This document shows positions 14,056 to 23,106 of a stretch of DNA of 64,000 bases, in pieces. Numbering within the stretch: position 1 is the stretch's first letter; every line of letters begins with the position of its first letter. Made by a program: the position numbers and the translations under genes. The stretch is from Streptomyces cinnamoneus (GTDB lineage Bacteria; Actinomycetota; Actinomycetes; Streptomycetales; Streptomycetaceae): positions 186,001 to 250,000 of the forward strand of contig NZ_BMVB01000008.1 of assembly GCF_014650495.1 (NCBI RefSeq). Reading direction: 5' to 3'. Under the pieces are notes generated by a model, which was not told the origin of the DNA, ran no database searches, and saw nothing but the letters and a program-made list of their open reading frames with translations.

Positions 14056-16491
14056 CTAGTCGCAGGCCCGGCCGTTGCGGTCCGGGTCCAGCTTCAGCGG
14101 GTCGTCCTTGCCGTTCAGCCGCAGCGCCTTGTAGTCGTGCGCCGTGAGCCACTCGCAGCGGGCGGCCGTCGTCGCCGCGACCGTCTTCGGGAAGACCGTC
14201 GGGACGCACACGTTCTCCGCCCCGTAGTGGCGGTCGCAGCCCGCGATCTGGGCCGACACGGGGTGCGACTTCCTGTCCGGCTCCGGGACGGACGCCTTCG
14301 CCTCGTGCTGCATGGCGCCCGCGAAGTGGTGCACCATCGGCGCCGCCAGGGCCTCCGGGCCGCCCAGGTGCACCCAGGAGGCCACCGACGGGACGCCGGC
14401 CGCGTCCACGGCGAAGAGCATGTACCAGCCCGGCGGCGCCAGGTTGGGGTTGCTCGTCACGTTCAGGTCGATGGTGGTGCCGTCGGCGCCGACCGTCATC
14501 GGCAGGTCCACGAAGCGCTGGTTGGGGTCGGAGGAGTGCGTGACGGCCGCCGGGCGGATCAGCTCGGCCCTGACCACCGGCCGGTCCACCGTGATCCGCT
14601 GCGTGCTCGCGTACTGCCACTTGTCCTTCGCCACCGACGTGATCTGCGGCCGTGCGCCCTTGTAGAGGTACGGCGGCGTGTAGATCGAGACGTGGTCGTC
14701 GAACGTGCCGTTGCCGGGGTTGTCGCCGACCGCCATCACCCGGCCGTCCGGCAGCAGGAACGCCGACGAGTGGTACGTGCGCGGGATCGGGTCCGTGGCC
14801 AGGCCCGGCTGGAAGGTGTTGGTCTGCGGGTTGAAGAAGCTCGCCTCGAACACCGGGTCCGCCCGGTCGTGCAGACCGCCGCCGGTCTCCAGGACCTTGC
14901 CGTCGGGCATCAGGACCGCCGAGACGTACATCTTGCCCTGCGCGCCGGTCTGCGGCTTCTGGCCCTGGCCCTGGTCGACCGTGCCCTGCGGCAGCAGCGG
15001 CGCGGGCTTGTACACGGGGTTGGGCTGCTTGAGGTCGATGAGGTCCGTGAGCCGGCTCGCCTCGGGGTTGGTGTTGACGTTGCCGCCGCCCATGGTCAGG
15101 ACGCGCTGGTCCTGCGCGGGCGGGAGCAGCACGCTCATCGACTGGTCGCGGCGGTCCTTGTCCTGCAGCCCCGGCACGTCGGTGATCTTGTTGGCGTCGT
15201 AGTCGTAGATCGACGCGCCCGTTCCCGGGGTGCCGTCGCCGAAGACGTGGCTGCCGGAGTAGAAGAGCCGCCCGTCCTGCATGAGGATCATGGACGGGTA
15301 CAGGCCCCAGTACGACCAGGTCTGGTTCACCTCGTTGCGCGGCAGCCACTTCTGCTGCGACTGGGAGAACTTCTCGGCGGTCACGCTGCCCGTCGAGTCC
15401 TCCTTCAGGCCGCCGAAGCTGATGACGTCGCCGTTGCCGAGGAGGGTCGCCGAGGGGTACCAGTGGCCCTCGTTCATGTCGTTGGTCTTGACGTACTTCT
15501 CGGCCGCCGGGTCGAAGATGTAGCTGTCCTTGAAGCCCTCGTAGCCGTGGCTGCCGTCGGCCGCCGGGTACGCCTTGTTGCCGCTCATGATGAGGACCCG
15601 GCCGTCCGACAACTGCACGTGCCCGGCACAGAACATGTCGACCGGCGTCGGGATCGTCCTCGTCGTGCCGGTCTTCGGGTCGTAGACGGCGGACGTGAAC
15701 GTGCCGGCCTTGAACATGTCCGGGTCGTTGCCCGAGCCGGCCACGAGCAGCACCTTGCCGTTGTGCAGGACGACGGAGTGCATGCTGCGCACCGGGTTCT
15801 TGAACGGCATGACCGCCCACGTGCCCTTGGTGCAGGCGTCACCGGCGGTGCAGACGTCGCCCACCGCGGGCTGGGTCGCGTCCTCCATGTCGTAGTCGTC
15901 GGAGACGACCGTGCCCGTGCCGTAGACGGACACGCCCCAGCTGATCTGGTCGGTGCCCGGCGGCACCACGGGCGTACGGACGGACGCGCGCGTGTACGCG
16001 GCGGCGACCGGCAGCGTCTTGAGGTCCGTCCAGTACTGCCAGCCCGTCTTCACGTCGTGGCGGAAGACGGTGACGGACGCGTCCGGGGTGGTGCTCTTGT
16101 ACCAGAGCGAGAGGTCGTACTGGTGCGCCGGCGTCACGCTCGGCGCGCACGAGGTGTCCTCGACCATCAGCGCCTTGCGGTCGCCGTCGACGCGGCGCGT
16201 GAGCGTGACGGAGAGGGCCTTGCCGCCGCTGTGCGACTGGTCGGTCGTGCCGATGGTGAAGTCGTTGTTGCCCCAGCCGGACTTCTCCCAGCACGTCGGC
16301 AGGCCGTCGGAGGAGCGCGCGGCTTCGAAGCCGGGGTTGACGACGAGGTTCGACCCGGCCTCCGCCGGGCCGGGCGCGGCCAGCAGCAGCCCGAAGGACG
16401 CGCTGGAGGCCAGGAGCAGCGCCGCCGCCCGGGTGCGTCTTCTGCGTCCGGCCGGGCGGGTGCGTCTGCCGGGGGTGACTCTCAGGTGCAT
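14056..16491 (-). CDS. GlxA-like radical copper oxidase with added N- and C-terminal domains
   Basis: 811 residues from ATG at 16491. It has a basic N-terminus and hydrophobic segment (about 21-45), then a carbohydrate-binding-like beta domain (about 47-205), a kelch propeller (about 225-610) and a DUF1929 domain (about 612-710). The galactose-oxidase-type copper site is complete: Cys288 in DMFCAGH, Tyr345 in GHWYPS for the Cys-Tyr cofactor, Tyr573-His574 in RTYHSS, and His652 in VTHSS. The C-terminus ends in DPDRNGRACD, an excalibur calcium motif. The enzyme should oxidise a primary alcohol on a glycan outside the cell. It starts 4 bp after the glycosyltransferase stop. Confidence 0.92.
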   Translation of the reverse strand: MHLRVTPGRRTRPAGRRRRTRAAALLLASSASFGLLLAAPGPAEAGSNLVVNPGFEAARSSDGLPTCWEKSGWGNNDFTIGTTDQSHSGGKALSVTLTRRVDGDRKALMVEDTSCAPSVTPAHQYDLSLWYKSTTPDASVTVFRHDVKTGWQYWTDLKTLPVAAAYTRASVRTPVVPPGTDQISWGVSVYGTGTVVSDDYDMEDATQPAVGDVCTAGDACTKGTWAVMPFKNPVRSMHSVVLHNGKVLLVAGSGNDPDMFKAGTFTSAVYDPKTGTTRTIPTPVDMFCAGHVQLSDGRVLIMSGNKAYPAADGSHGYEGFKDSYIFDPAAEKYVKTNDMNEGHWYPSATLLGNGDVISFGGLKEDSTGSVTAEKFSQSQQKWLPRNEVNQTWSYWGLYPSMILMQDGRLFYSGSHVFGDGTPGTGASIYDYDANKITDVPGLQDKDRRDQSMSVLLPPAQDQRVLTMGGGNVNTNPEASRLTDLIDLKQPNPVYKPAPLLPQGTVDQGQGQKPQTGAQGKMYVSAVLMPDGKVLETGGGLHDRADPVFEASFFNPQTNTFQPGLATDPIPRTYHSSAFLLPDGRVMAVGDNPGNGTFDDHVSIYTPPYLYKGARPQITSVAKDKWQYASTQRITVDRPVVRAELIRPAAVTHSSDPNQRFVDLPMTVGADGTTIDLNVTSNPNLAPPGWYMLFAVDAAGVPSVASWVHLGGPEALAAPMVHHFAGAMQHEAKASVPEPDRKSHPVSAQIAGCDRHYGAENVCVPTVFPKTVAATTAARCEWLTAHDYKALRLNGKDDPLKLDPDRNGRACD

Positions 16492-16495
16492 GCCA

Positions 16496-17944
16496 TCACG
16501 TGTCCCTTCTTGGACGGCGGTGCCTGCCGCCGCGGCTCCGGGCGAGGCGGGTGCGCGGCACGTACACCAGCGCCTCGGTGGCGGCGTAGCGCAGGACGAA
16601 GGTGACCAGCAGGGCCAGCGCAGTGGCGGGCAGCACGCCCAGGCCGAGGCCGCCGACGAACACGGCGATGAGCGGGATGCGCAGCACCAGGTCGGCGTTG
16701 GCCAGCAGGGCGACGCGCGCGAGCCGGTCCGCCCAGTGGCGGTGGGCGCGGCGGTGCTGGAAGAGCAGCAGCTCGATGAGGGCGAAGTTCCATACGACGC
16801 CGAACTGGTTGGCCACGATCTCGGCCGGCAGGTAGTGCAGCCCGGTGCCGGTCAGCAGCGTCAGCCCGAGGAGGTTCGGCAGGAAGCCCGTGAGCCCGAT
16901 GAGCCCGAAGGCGAGCATCCGGGCGAAGGGGGAGGCGGTGCGCAGCGCGGCGAGGTGCCGCAGGAAGCGGAAGCCTTCGCGTGCGGTGGACTTGGACTCT
17001 CCGGCGAAGCGTTCCTGGAAGGCGAACGGCACTTCGGTGACGGCCGCGGGCCGGCACCGGACGACCAGTTCGAGAAGGATCTTGTACCCGAGCGGCTGCA
17101 ACCCGGCCCCGTCCGCGGCGCCGGCGCCCGCTGCGCCGTGCACGCCGCCCGTGCCACCTCCGGCGCCCGGGGCGCTTGCCGTGCCGATGGCGCCGGCTGC
17201 GCCGTGCACGCCGCCCGTGCTGTCTCCCGCACCCGGGGTGCTTGCCCAGCCGGCAGTACCCGTCGCGCCGCGCATATCGCCGACGGCACCCGTCGCGCCG
17301 CGCACACCATCCGTCGCGCCCCCGGCGCCTCCGGCGCCCGCTGCGCCTCCGGCCGTGATCGCCCCCGCCACCGTCTCCCGGCGGACGGCGAAGAAGCCGC
17401 TCATCGGGTCGCTGACGCCCCGCAGTGCCCGGGGGAAGAGGGCCTTGGCCAGCCACGTCGCCCCGCGCGAGACGGCCACGCGGTAGCCGCCCGCCAGTCC
17501 CGCCCGGCTGCCGCCGGGGCAGTAGCGGCTGGCGACGACGAGGTCGGCGCCCTCGCGGACGCCCGCGTCGACGAGCTCGGGGACCAGGTCCGGCGGGTGC
17601 TGCAGGTCGGCGTCCATCACGACGATCCAGTCGGAGTCCGCCGCCCGCATGCCCTCCACCACCGCCCCGCCCAGCCCGCCCTCCGGCACCGCGCGGCGCA
17701 CCACGGTCACCGGGTACGGGCACCCGGGTGCCGCCTCCTCGATGACGGCGGCCGTGTCGTCCGTGCTGTCGTCGACGAACACGGCCCGGCAGGGGTGGCG
17801 GACGGGCAGCGCCGCGCCGAGACGGCGCAGCAGCTCGCGCACGTTGCCGGACTCGTTGAAGGTGGGGACGACGACGGTGACCGACTCCGGGCCCGCGACG
17901 CCGAGCGCGCCGGGGGCGCGTAAGGCGTCGGTGCCGCCGCTCAC
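16496..17944 (-). CDS. GT2-GtrA fusion glycosyltransferase with internal low-complexity insert
   Basis: 482 residues from the GTG at 17944, which overlaps the stop of the preceding gene in GTGA. The GT2 domain (about 20-195) is dolichol-phosphate-mannose-synthase-like: VTVVVPTFNESGNV, VFVDDSTDDT, VMDADLQHPPD (Asp111-Asp113) and SRYCPGGSRAG. Residues about 197-281 are a Gly/Ala-rich repeat tract. The GT2 fold then resumes with LGYKILLELVV, and a GtrA-type membrane domain of four helices follows (about 342-455). It probably makes a polyprenyl-phosphate sugar for the ArnT-like enzyme encoded upstream. Confidence 0.9.
   Translation of the reverse strand: MSGGTDALRAPGALGVAGPESVTVVVPTFNESGNVRELLRRLGAALPVRHPCRAVFVDDSTDDTAAVIEEAAPGCPYPVTVVRRAVPEGGLGGAVVEGMRAADSDWIVVMDADLQHPPDLVPELVDAGVREGADLVVASRYCPGGSRAGLAGGYRVAVSRGATWLAKALFPRALRGVSDPMSGFFAVRRETVAGAITAGGAAGAGGAGGATDGVRGATGAVGDMRGATGTAGWASTPGAGDSTGGVHGAAGAIGTASAPGAGGGTGGVHGAAGAGAADGAGLQPLGYKILLELVVRCRPAAVTEVPFAFQERFAGESKSTAREGFRFLRHLAALRTASPFARMLAFGLIGLTGFLPNLLGLTLLTGTGLHYLPAEIVANQFGVVWNFALIELLLFQHRRAHRHWADRLARVALLANADLVLRIPLIAVFVGGLGLGVLPATALALLVTFVLRYAATEALVYVPRTRLARSRGGRHRRPRRDT
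17102..17356 (-). repeat. Degenerate repeat tract inserted in the glycosyltransferase gene
   Basis: About 85 codons of Gly/Ala/Thr with GVHGAAGA twice and VRGATGAVG/MRGATGTAG once each. At DNA level a 24-bp segment at 17131-17154 recurs exactly at 17197-17220 (66 bp period), and an 18-bp match occurs 30 bp apart at about 17256 and 17286. It lies between two conserved blocks of the GT2 domain. Confidence 0.8.
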
Positions 17945-19560
17945 CGCGCGGTCTCCGCGACCCGGCGGATCTCGATCCGGTCCTCGCCCTCGCCGAACGA
18001 GGCCACCGGCCGCGAGTGCTCCAGCGCGGCCTTGACCAGCGGCAGCGTCACCGCGTCCCGCCGGACCGTCGGTGAGGACACGACGTAGTGCACGTCCCGC
18101 CAGCCGCGCGGCATCGTCCGGGTGACCGCCGGGTCGAGGTCGGCCTTGTAGAACCAGACGGCCCCGGTCCCGGGCCGGTAGCCGGCGTGCACGAGGTCGA
18201 GCCAGATCGCGTCGTCGGCCAGGACGCGGGTGCCGCCCGGGTCGGCGACGTTGGTCCTGTCGCCCAGCCAGGACGCGGCAGCCCGGTAGGGGGCGTTGGC
18301 GTCGACGGTCAGGGCCGGACGGTTGCCCTCGTACCAGCGCGGTACGACCAGCACGGCGGCCGTCACGGCCAGCATGCCGACCGCCGACCGGCGCACTACC
18401 GTCCAGCGGGCGCCCCGGCCGGGGCGCGAACGCAGCAGGACGCCGACGACGGAGGCCGCCACGCCCGCCAGGGCCAGGGCCAGGAACGGCAGCACCTGGA
18501 TGACGTACATGGCCGGCAGGTAGCCCGAGGGGCGCAGGGCGACCAGCGCGAGGATCACCGCGGCCGCGGCCGGCCCGGCGAGCGCCCGGCCCGTGCGCGA
18601 CCAGCGGGCGGCGGCCACCAGCACCACCGCGGCGGCCAGCCCGCACAGCGGCAGGACGCGGTCGTAGTAGAGCCACGAGTGCAGCACGCCGTGCGCGCCC
18701 GAGCCCTCGTCCAGGACGAAGCCCGAACCCGGGCGGCTCATCTGGTACGTGATGCCGTCGATCAGGGAGACGTGGCCGGGCCCGGGGAACAGCTCGTGAT
18801 TGAGGAACGCGAACAGCGGATAGGCCAGGCCGATCAGCCCGCACGCCGTCACCGCGCCCGTCACGGCGAACTTGCGGGTGTCGCGGTGGCTGTGCCGCCA
18901 CATGGTCAGCATCAGCGCGGGCAGGATGACGAGCATCGTCTCCTTCGACAGCACCGCGACGGCCGCCGCCAGCCCGGCCCCGAAGTGGTGCCACAGGTGC
19001 CGCCGGGGCGAGGCGGCCAGGCAGAAGGCCAGCAGGATCCACATCACGGCGAGGTTGTCGAGGAAGATCTCCCGCTGCAGGACCACCGCCAGCGGGGACA
19101 GCCCGAACAGGGCCGTCGCCAGCGCCGCCGCCCACTTCTGCAGCCCCAGCCGCCGCCCCAGGACGTACACCAGCACCGCGCTGACCGCCGACACCAGCAG
19201 CATCGCGCAGCGCATCGGGGCCACCGACATCGCGTCGGGGGAGAGGGCCGCCGGTATCCAGGTGACCAGCGCGATCTGGATCCAGCCGAGCGGCGGGTGG
19301 TCGTACCAGTAGGTGTAGTGGGCGAGCCCCTTGCCCTCCTGGACCGCCCACGCCTGCGCGAGGTAGGTGCCCTCGTCGTCGCTGAGGGCGGGGAAGCCGG
19401 TGATGTTCCACCCCTGCACCAGCAGGATCGCGGCGAGCAGCCCCCCGCACACCAGCAGGTCGGGCCGGGAGCGGCGCAGGCGCAGGACGGGTCTGAGCCG
19501 GGTGGGCGCGGGCAGCGGCGCGGCGGGGACCGCCGGCGCGGTGGGGAGTGTCGCGGTCAC
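17941..19560 (-). CDS. ArnT/PMT-like membrane glycosyltransferase
   Basis: 539 residues from GTG at 19560, overlapping the stop of the upstream gene (GTGA). It begins with a membrane helix and the GT39/GT83-type loop GFPALSDDEGTYLAQAWAVQEG, where the acidic DDE is the catalytic region in this class. DHPPLGWIQIALVTWIP follows. About ten further hydrophobic helices fill residues 90-400, and the C-terminal part is soluble and extracytoplasmic. These enzymes use polyprenyl-phosphate sugars to glycosylate lipids or polymers outside the membrane. Its operon partners supply a donor and a polymer. Confidence 0.88.
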   Translation of the reverse strand: MTATLPTAPAVPAAPLPAPTRLRPVLRLRRSRPDLLVCGGLLAAILLVQGWNITGFPALSDDEGTYLAQAWAVQEGKGLAHYTYWYDHPPLGWIQIALVTWIPAALSPDAMSVAPMRCAMLLVSAVSAVLVYVLGRRLGLQKWAAALATALFGLSPLAVVLQREIFLDNLAVMWILLAFCLAASPRRHLWHHFGAGLAAAVAVLSKETMLVILPALMLTMWRHSHRDTRKFAVTGAVTACGLIGLAYPLFAFLNHELFPGPGHVSLIDGITYQMSRPGSGFVLDEGSGAHGVLHSWLYYDRVLPLCGLAAAVVLVAAARWSRTGRALAGPAAAAVILALVALRPSGYLPAMYVIQVLPFLALALAGVAASVVGVLLRSRPGRGARWTVVRRSAVGMLAVTAAVLVVPRWYEGNRPALTVDANAPYRAAASWLGDRTNVADPGGTRVLADDAIWLDLVHAGYRPGTGAVWFYKADLDPAVTRTMPRGWRDVHYVVSSPTVRRDAVTLPLVKAALEHSRPVASFGEGEDRIEIRRVAETAR

Positions 19561-20813
19561 GAAGTGACGTCCTCTCGGGCGAGATGCGCGCCGACGTGTC
19601 GGGTGAGCTCCCAGTCGCTGCGGCCCCGCTGCTCCCGCCAGACCGCGCGCACCGCCGCCCCGGCGAGCATGAGCTGGTAGAAGGGGCCGCCGAGGATGAG
19701 CTTGAGGTAGTGGACGAAGCGCACGCGCAGGCCGTACTGCGTGCCGAAGTCGTGCAGTCCGACGATCTCGAACATGAACGTGACCAGCATGGTGACCGCG
19801 GGCAGGAAGGTCACCACGGCGACGCCGGCGGGGACGTCGAGGAAGAGCGCTATGGCGATGTTCAGCGGGATGATCAGGCCGGTGAACGCCTGGAAGAACG
19901 GCGTCATCAGGGTGTAGCGGGCGAGCAGGCGCTGGGCGACGGTGGGCAGTTGCCGCCAGTCCTTCTTGCGGTAGACCTGCAGGAAGCCCTGGTTCCAGCG
20001 GGTGCGCTGCTTGAGCAGGCTCATGAGCGTGCCCGGCGTCTCCTCGCGGGTGACCATCTCGGAGTCGTACGCGACGACGACCCGCTTGCCCCTGCTGGAC
20101 AGGCGCACGCCCAGGTCGCAGTCCTCCGCCAGGCACTCCGGGTCCCAGCCGCCGGCCTCGCGCAGCACTTCGGTGCGGACGAAGACGGTGTTGCCGCCCA
20201 GCGGGATGAAACCTTTCTCCGCATGCAGGTGGAGGCGGCTGCGGAACCAGAAGAAGTACTCCAGGCAGTTGCGCAGGCTGTACCAGCTGGAGTGGAAGTT
20301 GATCAGCTGGACGCCGCCCTGCACCACGTCCGCGCCGGTCGCGCGGAAGGCGTGGTCGACGTGGGTGAGCAGCTCGGGGTGGACCTGGTCCTCGGCGTCG
20401 AAGACGCCGACGACCTCGCCCGTGCAGTGGGGGAGCGCGGTGTTGAGGGCCTTGGGCTTGTTCTTCTTCCCGTGGGTGTCCACGATCACGCGCACCCGGC
20501 CGGGGGCCGCGGCCGCCACCTTCCCGGCGACCTCGGCGGTCTCCGGGTCGTCGTGGCCGACGATGACGAGGATCTCGAAGCGGCCGTGCGTGGACTCCAG
20601 CAGCCGGGTGACGGTGTGCTCCAGGACGGCCTGTTCGTGCCGGGCGGGCACCAGCAGCGAGAAGGACAGGGTGCCCTCGCCGTTCGGGGGCTCGAAGCGG
20701 GTGCCCGCGAGCGTCTCCGGCGTGCGCCAGGCGTGCATCTGCCACCAGAGCGTGAAGGCCGCCATCCAGAAGAGGGCGAGCGACACCACACAGACGAACA
20801 CGGAAGTGAGCAA
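19557..20813 (-). CDS. Cellulose-synthase-like GT2 glycosyltransferase
   Basis: 418 residues from TTG at 20813, with GAGGGGGGA 6-7 nt upstream. An N-terminal membrane helix (about 4-25) is followed by a processive GT2 domain: VPARHEQAVLEHTV, FDAEDQVHPE (DAED 139-142), LAEDCDLG (Glu230-Asp231) and QRTRW (269-273, the QxxRW motif). Two or three C-terminal helices (about 300-390) would form the translocation channel. Length is shorter than CslA. It is the first gene of the operon and should polymerise a beta-linked glycan; the sugar is unknown. Confidence 0.9.
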   Translation of the reverse strand: MLTSVFVCVVSLALFWMAAFTLWWQMHAWRTPETLAGTRFEPPNGEGTLSFSLLVPARHEQAVLEHTVTRLLESTHGRFEILVIVGHDDPETAEVAGKVAAAAPGRVRVIVDTHGKKNKPKALNTALPHCTGEVVGVFDAEDQVHPELLTHVDHAFRATGADVVQGGVQLINFHSSWYSLRNCLEYFFWFRSRLHLHAEKGFIPLGGNTVFVRTEVLREAGGWDPECLAEDCDLGVRLSSRGKRVVVAYDSEMVTREETPGTLMSLLKQRTRWNQGFLQVYRKKDWRQLPTVAQRLLARYTLMTPFFQAFTGLIIPLNIAIALFLDVPAGVAVVTFLPAVTMLVTFMFEIVGLHDFGTQYGLRVRFVHYLKLILGGPFYQLMLAGAAVRAVWREQRGRSDWELTRHVGAHLAREDVTS

Positions 20814-21150
20814 AGAGGTCCCCCCTCGAAAACGCCCGGAAGCACCGCGGCAACGCGCGGCTCTCCCTCCTCACGCGACTCCCCAGTGCGCGTGTTTCTC
20901 CCCTTCGGGAGAGAGTAAGGGGGGAAGGTGAAACTCAGGTGCTGAAACGATAAATCCTGTGTTTCCCAACGAACTCCGTACGCATCCCGCAAAGTTGGCA
21001 TAGACCATTCCGGAGCGGGGAAGCGCACGGCACGCCCCCGACGCGGTCATGGCGCCCCCCCCGACGCGCTCACGGCGCCCCCCGACGCGGTCATGCCATG
21101 GCCTCAAGGCGCACTTCCCCACGCTCCGGGCCGGTGGGAGACTCCCCGTC
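20814..21150. other. Gene-free divergent region upstream of the glycan operon
   Basis: 337 bp between the divergent GT2 and lipoprotein genes. It must hold promoters for both. The part at 20935-21010 is noticeably less GC-rich, as expected for a promoter, but I cannot assign -35/-10 boxes with confidence. It also contains a short tandem repeat at 21033-21096. Confidence 0.5.
21033..21096. repeat. Three tandem copies of a 20-23 bp unit
   Basis: Three consecutive units start CGCCCCC and end ACGCGGTCATG or ACGCGCTCACG, at 21033, 21053 and 21076. They differ mainly in the length of the C run. They lie 55-118 bp upstream of the lipoprotein ATG. Confidence 0.75.
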
Positions 21151-21705
21151 ATGGGTGCGTTGAGGCGCATACACAAGGCTGTTTCCCGGCTGCGGTACGC
21201 CGCGGGAGCCGCGGCCCTCGCGGCCGCGGCCGTCATGACGCTCACCGGCTGCCAGCCGGCCGCCGGGCTCGACGCGGTCACCGTCGCCGTCACCACGCAG
21301 CGCCAGGCCGGCTACGCCCTCGACCGCGAGGGCGTGCGCGTCGCCTGGCTCAACTGCACGGGCACGACGGAGGGCGGCGGCAAGGACTCCGCCGGCAACA
21401 CCCAGCCGGTCACCGCCATCGGCGTCGACTGCGAGGGACGCACCGACTCCGGCAAGAAGATCATCGTCTTCGGCCGGGTCACCGGCATCACCGGCCAGGC
21501 GTGTGTGCACGGCCTGCTGACCGCCAAGGTCGACGGCAGGACGGTGTTCTCGGTGAGCGTGCTCGGCGACTGCAGCAAGACGGCCGGCGGCCCGCCCCCC
21601 GTCCCGTCCCACCACCCCGGCCAGTCGGGCGGCCCGGCCCCCTCCGCCAGCTGCACCGACAAGCCACCGCCCGGCGATCAGGGCCACCACCAGCAGGGGA
21701 AGTGA
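21151..21705 (+). CDS. Lipoprotein, unknown function
   Basis: 184 residues from ATG at 21151. The signal peptide AAALAAAAVMTLTGCQ contains the lipobox LTGC (Cys at about 34). The domain (about 38-150) has VRVAWLNCTGT, IGVDCEGRTDSGKKIIVFGRVTG, QACVHGLLTAKVDG and VSVLGDCSK; its four Cys suggest disulfides. The tail is Pro/His/Gly-rich (about 150-184). It resembles small surface lipoproteins of streptomycetes of unknown role. Confidence 0.75.
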   Translation: MGALRRIHKAVSRLRYAAGAAALAAAAVMTLTGCQPAAGLDAVTVAVTTQRQAGYALDREGVRVAWLNCTGTTEGGGKDSAGNTQPVTAIGVDCEGRTDSGKKIIVFGRVTGITGQACVHGLLTAKVDGRTVFSVSVLGDCSKTAGGPPPVPSHHPGQSGGPAPSASCTDKPPPGDQGHHQQGK

Positions 21706-21794
21706 CGGCGGGGCGCAGGTGCGATGGCCGCGGTCGTACGGACGTACCGGTAACATCCGGATCGTAGAAGCCGACGACCCGGGAGGAGCCACCG

Positions 21795-22151
21795 GTGGCG
21801 GGAGAACCGCAGGCCGACTGCCTGTTCTGCAAGATCCTCGCAGGGGAGGTGCCCGCGACCGTCGTCAAGGAGACCGAGACGACCATCGCCTTCCGGGACA
21901 TCAACCCCCAGGCGCCGGTGCACTGCCTGGTCATCCCCAAGGTGCACTACCCGGACGCCGCCTCCCTCGCGGCCGCCGAGCCCGCCATCGCCGCCGACGT
22001 ACTGCGCGTGGCCGGCGAGGTCGCCCTGCAGGAGAACGGCGACAAGGGCTTCCGCATCGTCTTCAACACCGGCACCGGGGCCGGCCAGACGGTCTTCCAC
22101 GCCCACGCCCACGTCCTCGGCGGCCGCGGCTTCAACTGGCCTCCCGGCTAG
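21795..22151 (+). CDS. HIT family nucleotide-binding hydrolase (HinT-like)
   Basis: 118 residues from GTG at 21795 with GGAGGAG upstream. The family signature HAHAHV (about 107-112) provides the catalytic His triad. The fold is also marked by CLFCKILAGEVPATVV, with zinc-type Cys, and by FRDINPQAPVHCLVIPKVHY. HinT proteins hydrolyse adenosine phosphoramidates and act in the cytoplasm. It is 45 bp before the RNase Z gene. Confidence 0.93.
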   Translation: MAGEPQADCLFCKILAGEVPATVVKETETTIAFRDINPQAPVHCLVIPKVHYPDAASLAAAEPAIAADVLRVAGEVALQENGDKGFRIVFNTGTGAGQTVFHAHAHVLGGRGFNWPPG

Positions 22152-22196
22152 CAGACCCCCGGCCAGCAGGCCCGGTCAGGAACAGCGAGTACCACC

Positions 22197-23105
22197 TTGT
22201 CCGTACGCGAGCTCGTCGTCCTCGGCACCGCCAGCCAGGTGCCCACCCGGCACCGCAACCACAACGGCTACGTCCTGCGCTGGGACGGCGAGGGCATCCT
22301 CTTCGATCCCGGCGAGGGCACGCAGCGTCAGATGCTGCGCGCCGGCGTGGCCGCCCACGACCTCAACCGGATCTGCATCACCCACTTCCACGGTGACCAC
22401 TCCCTGGGCCTGGCCGGCGTCGTCCAGCGCATCAACCTCGACCGGGTGCCCCACCCGGTCACGGCGCACTTCCCCGCCAGCGGCCGCCGCTTCTTCGAGC
22501 GGCTGCGCTACGCCACCGCCTACCGCGAGACGGTCAAGCTGGTGGAGGAGCCGGTGGCCGGCACCGGCGCGGTGATGGCCGACAGCCGGGCGTTCCGGCT
22601 GGAGGCGCGCAGGCTCTCGCATCCCGTCGAGTCCTACGGCTACCGCCTGGTCGAGCCCGACGGCCGCCGGATGCTGCCGGAGCTGCTGGCGGAGCACGGC
22701 ATCGGCGGGCCGGACGTCGGCCGGCTGCAGCGCGAGGGCGAGGTCCGCGGCGTCACCCTGGACGAGGTCAGCGAGGTCCGGCGCGGGCAGCGCTTCGCGT
22801 TCGTCATGGACACCCGGCTGTGCGACGGCGTCCACGCCCTGGCCGAGGGATGCGACATGCTCGTCATCGAGTCGACCTTCACCGACGAGGACGAGTCCCT
22901 CGCCACCGAGCACGGCCACCTGACGGCCGGCCAGGCGGCGCGCGTGGCGGCACGCGCGGGGGTGCGGCACCTGGTCCTCACGCACTTCTCGCAGCGCTAC
23001 GACGACCCGTCCGTCTTCGAGCGGCAGGCCCGGGCGGCGGGATTCGACGGGGAGCTCACCGTCGCCCGGGACCTGATGCGCGTGCCGGTGCCGAAGCGCC
23101 GGTGA
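22197..23105 (+). CDS. rnz: Ribonuclease Z family protein
   Basis: 302 residues from TTG at 22197. The metallo-beta-lactamase motifs are present: [13 protein letters not shown] (HxHxDH, about 62-74), an Asp in [10 protein letters not shown] (about 203-212), and VLTHFSQRY near the C-terminus. The N-terminus [25 protein letters not shown] is the RNase Z substrate-pocket strand. It matures tRNA 3' ends by endonucleolytic cleavage in the cytoplasm. The gene is convergent with the phosphatase gene, only 1 bp apart. Confidence 0.9.
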   Translation: MSVRELVVLGTASQVPTRHRNHNGYVLRWDGEGILFDPGEGTQRQMLRAGVAAHDLNRICITHFHGDHSLGLAGVVQRINLDRVPHPVTAHFPASGRRFFERLRYATAYRETVKLVEEPVAGTGAVMADSRAFRLEARRLSHPVESYGYRLVEPDGRRMLPELLAEHGIGGPDVGRLQREGEVRGVTLDEVSEVRRGQRFAFVMDTRLCDGVHALAEGCDMLVIESTFTDEDESLATEHGHLTAGQAARVAARAGVRHLVLTHFSQRYDDPSVFERQARAAGFDGELTVARDLMRVPVPKRR

Positions 23106-23106
23106 C

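Noticed and set aside
13978..16605. 875-codon open frame opposite the copper oxidase gene
   Set aside because: It is antisense to a gene with complete catalytic motifs, has the biased Arg/Val/Gly composition of GC-rich antisense frames, and shows no domain.
16496..19450. 984-codon frame that would merge the GT2-GtrA gene with an upstream extension
   Set aside because: The extension is out of frame with, and overlaps, the ArnT-like gene. The GTG at 17944 in a GTGA overlap explains the true start.
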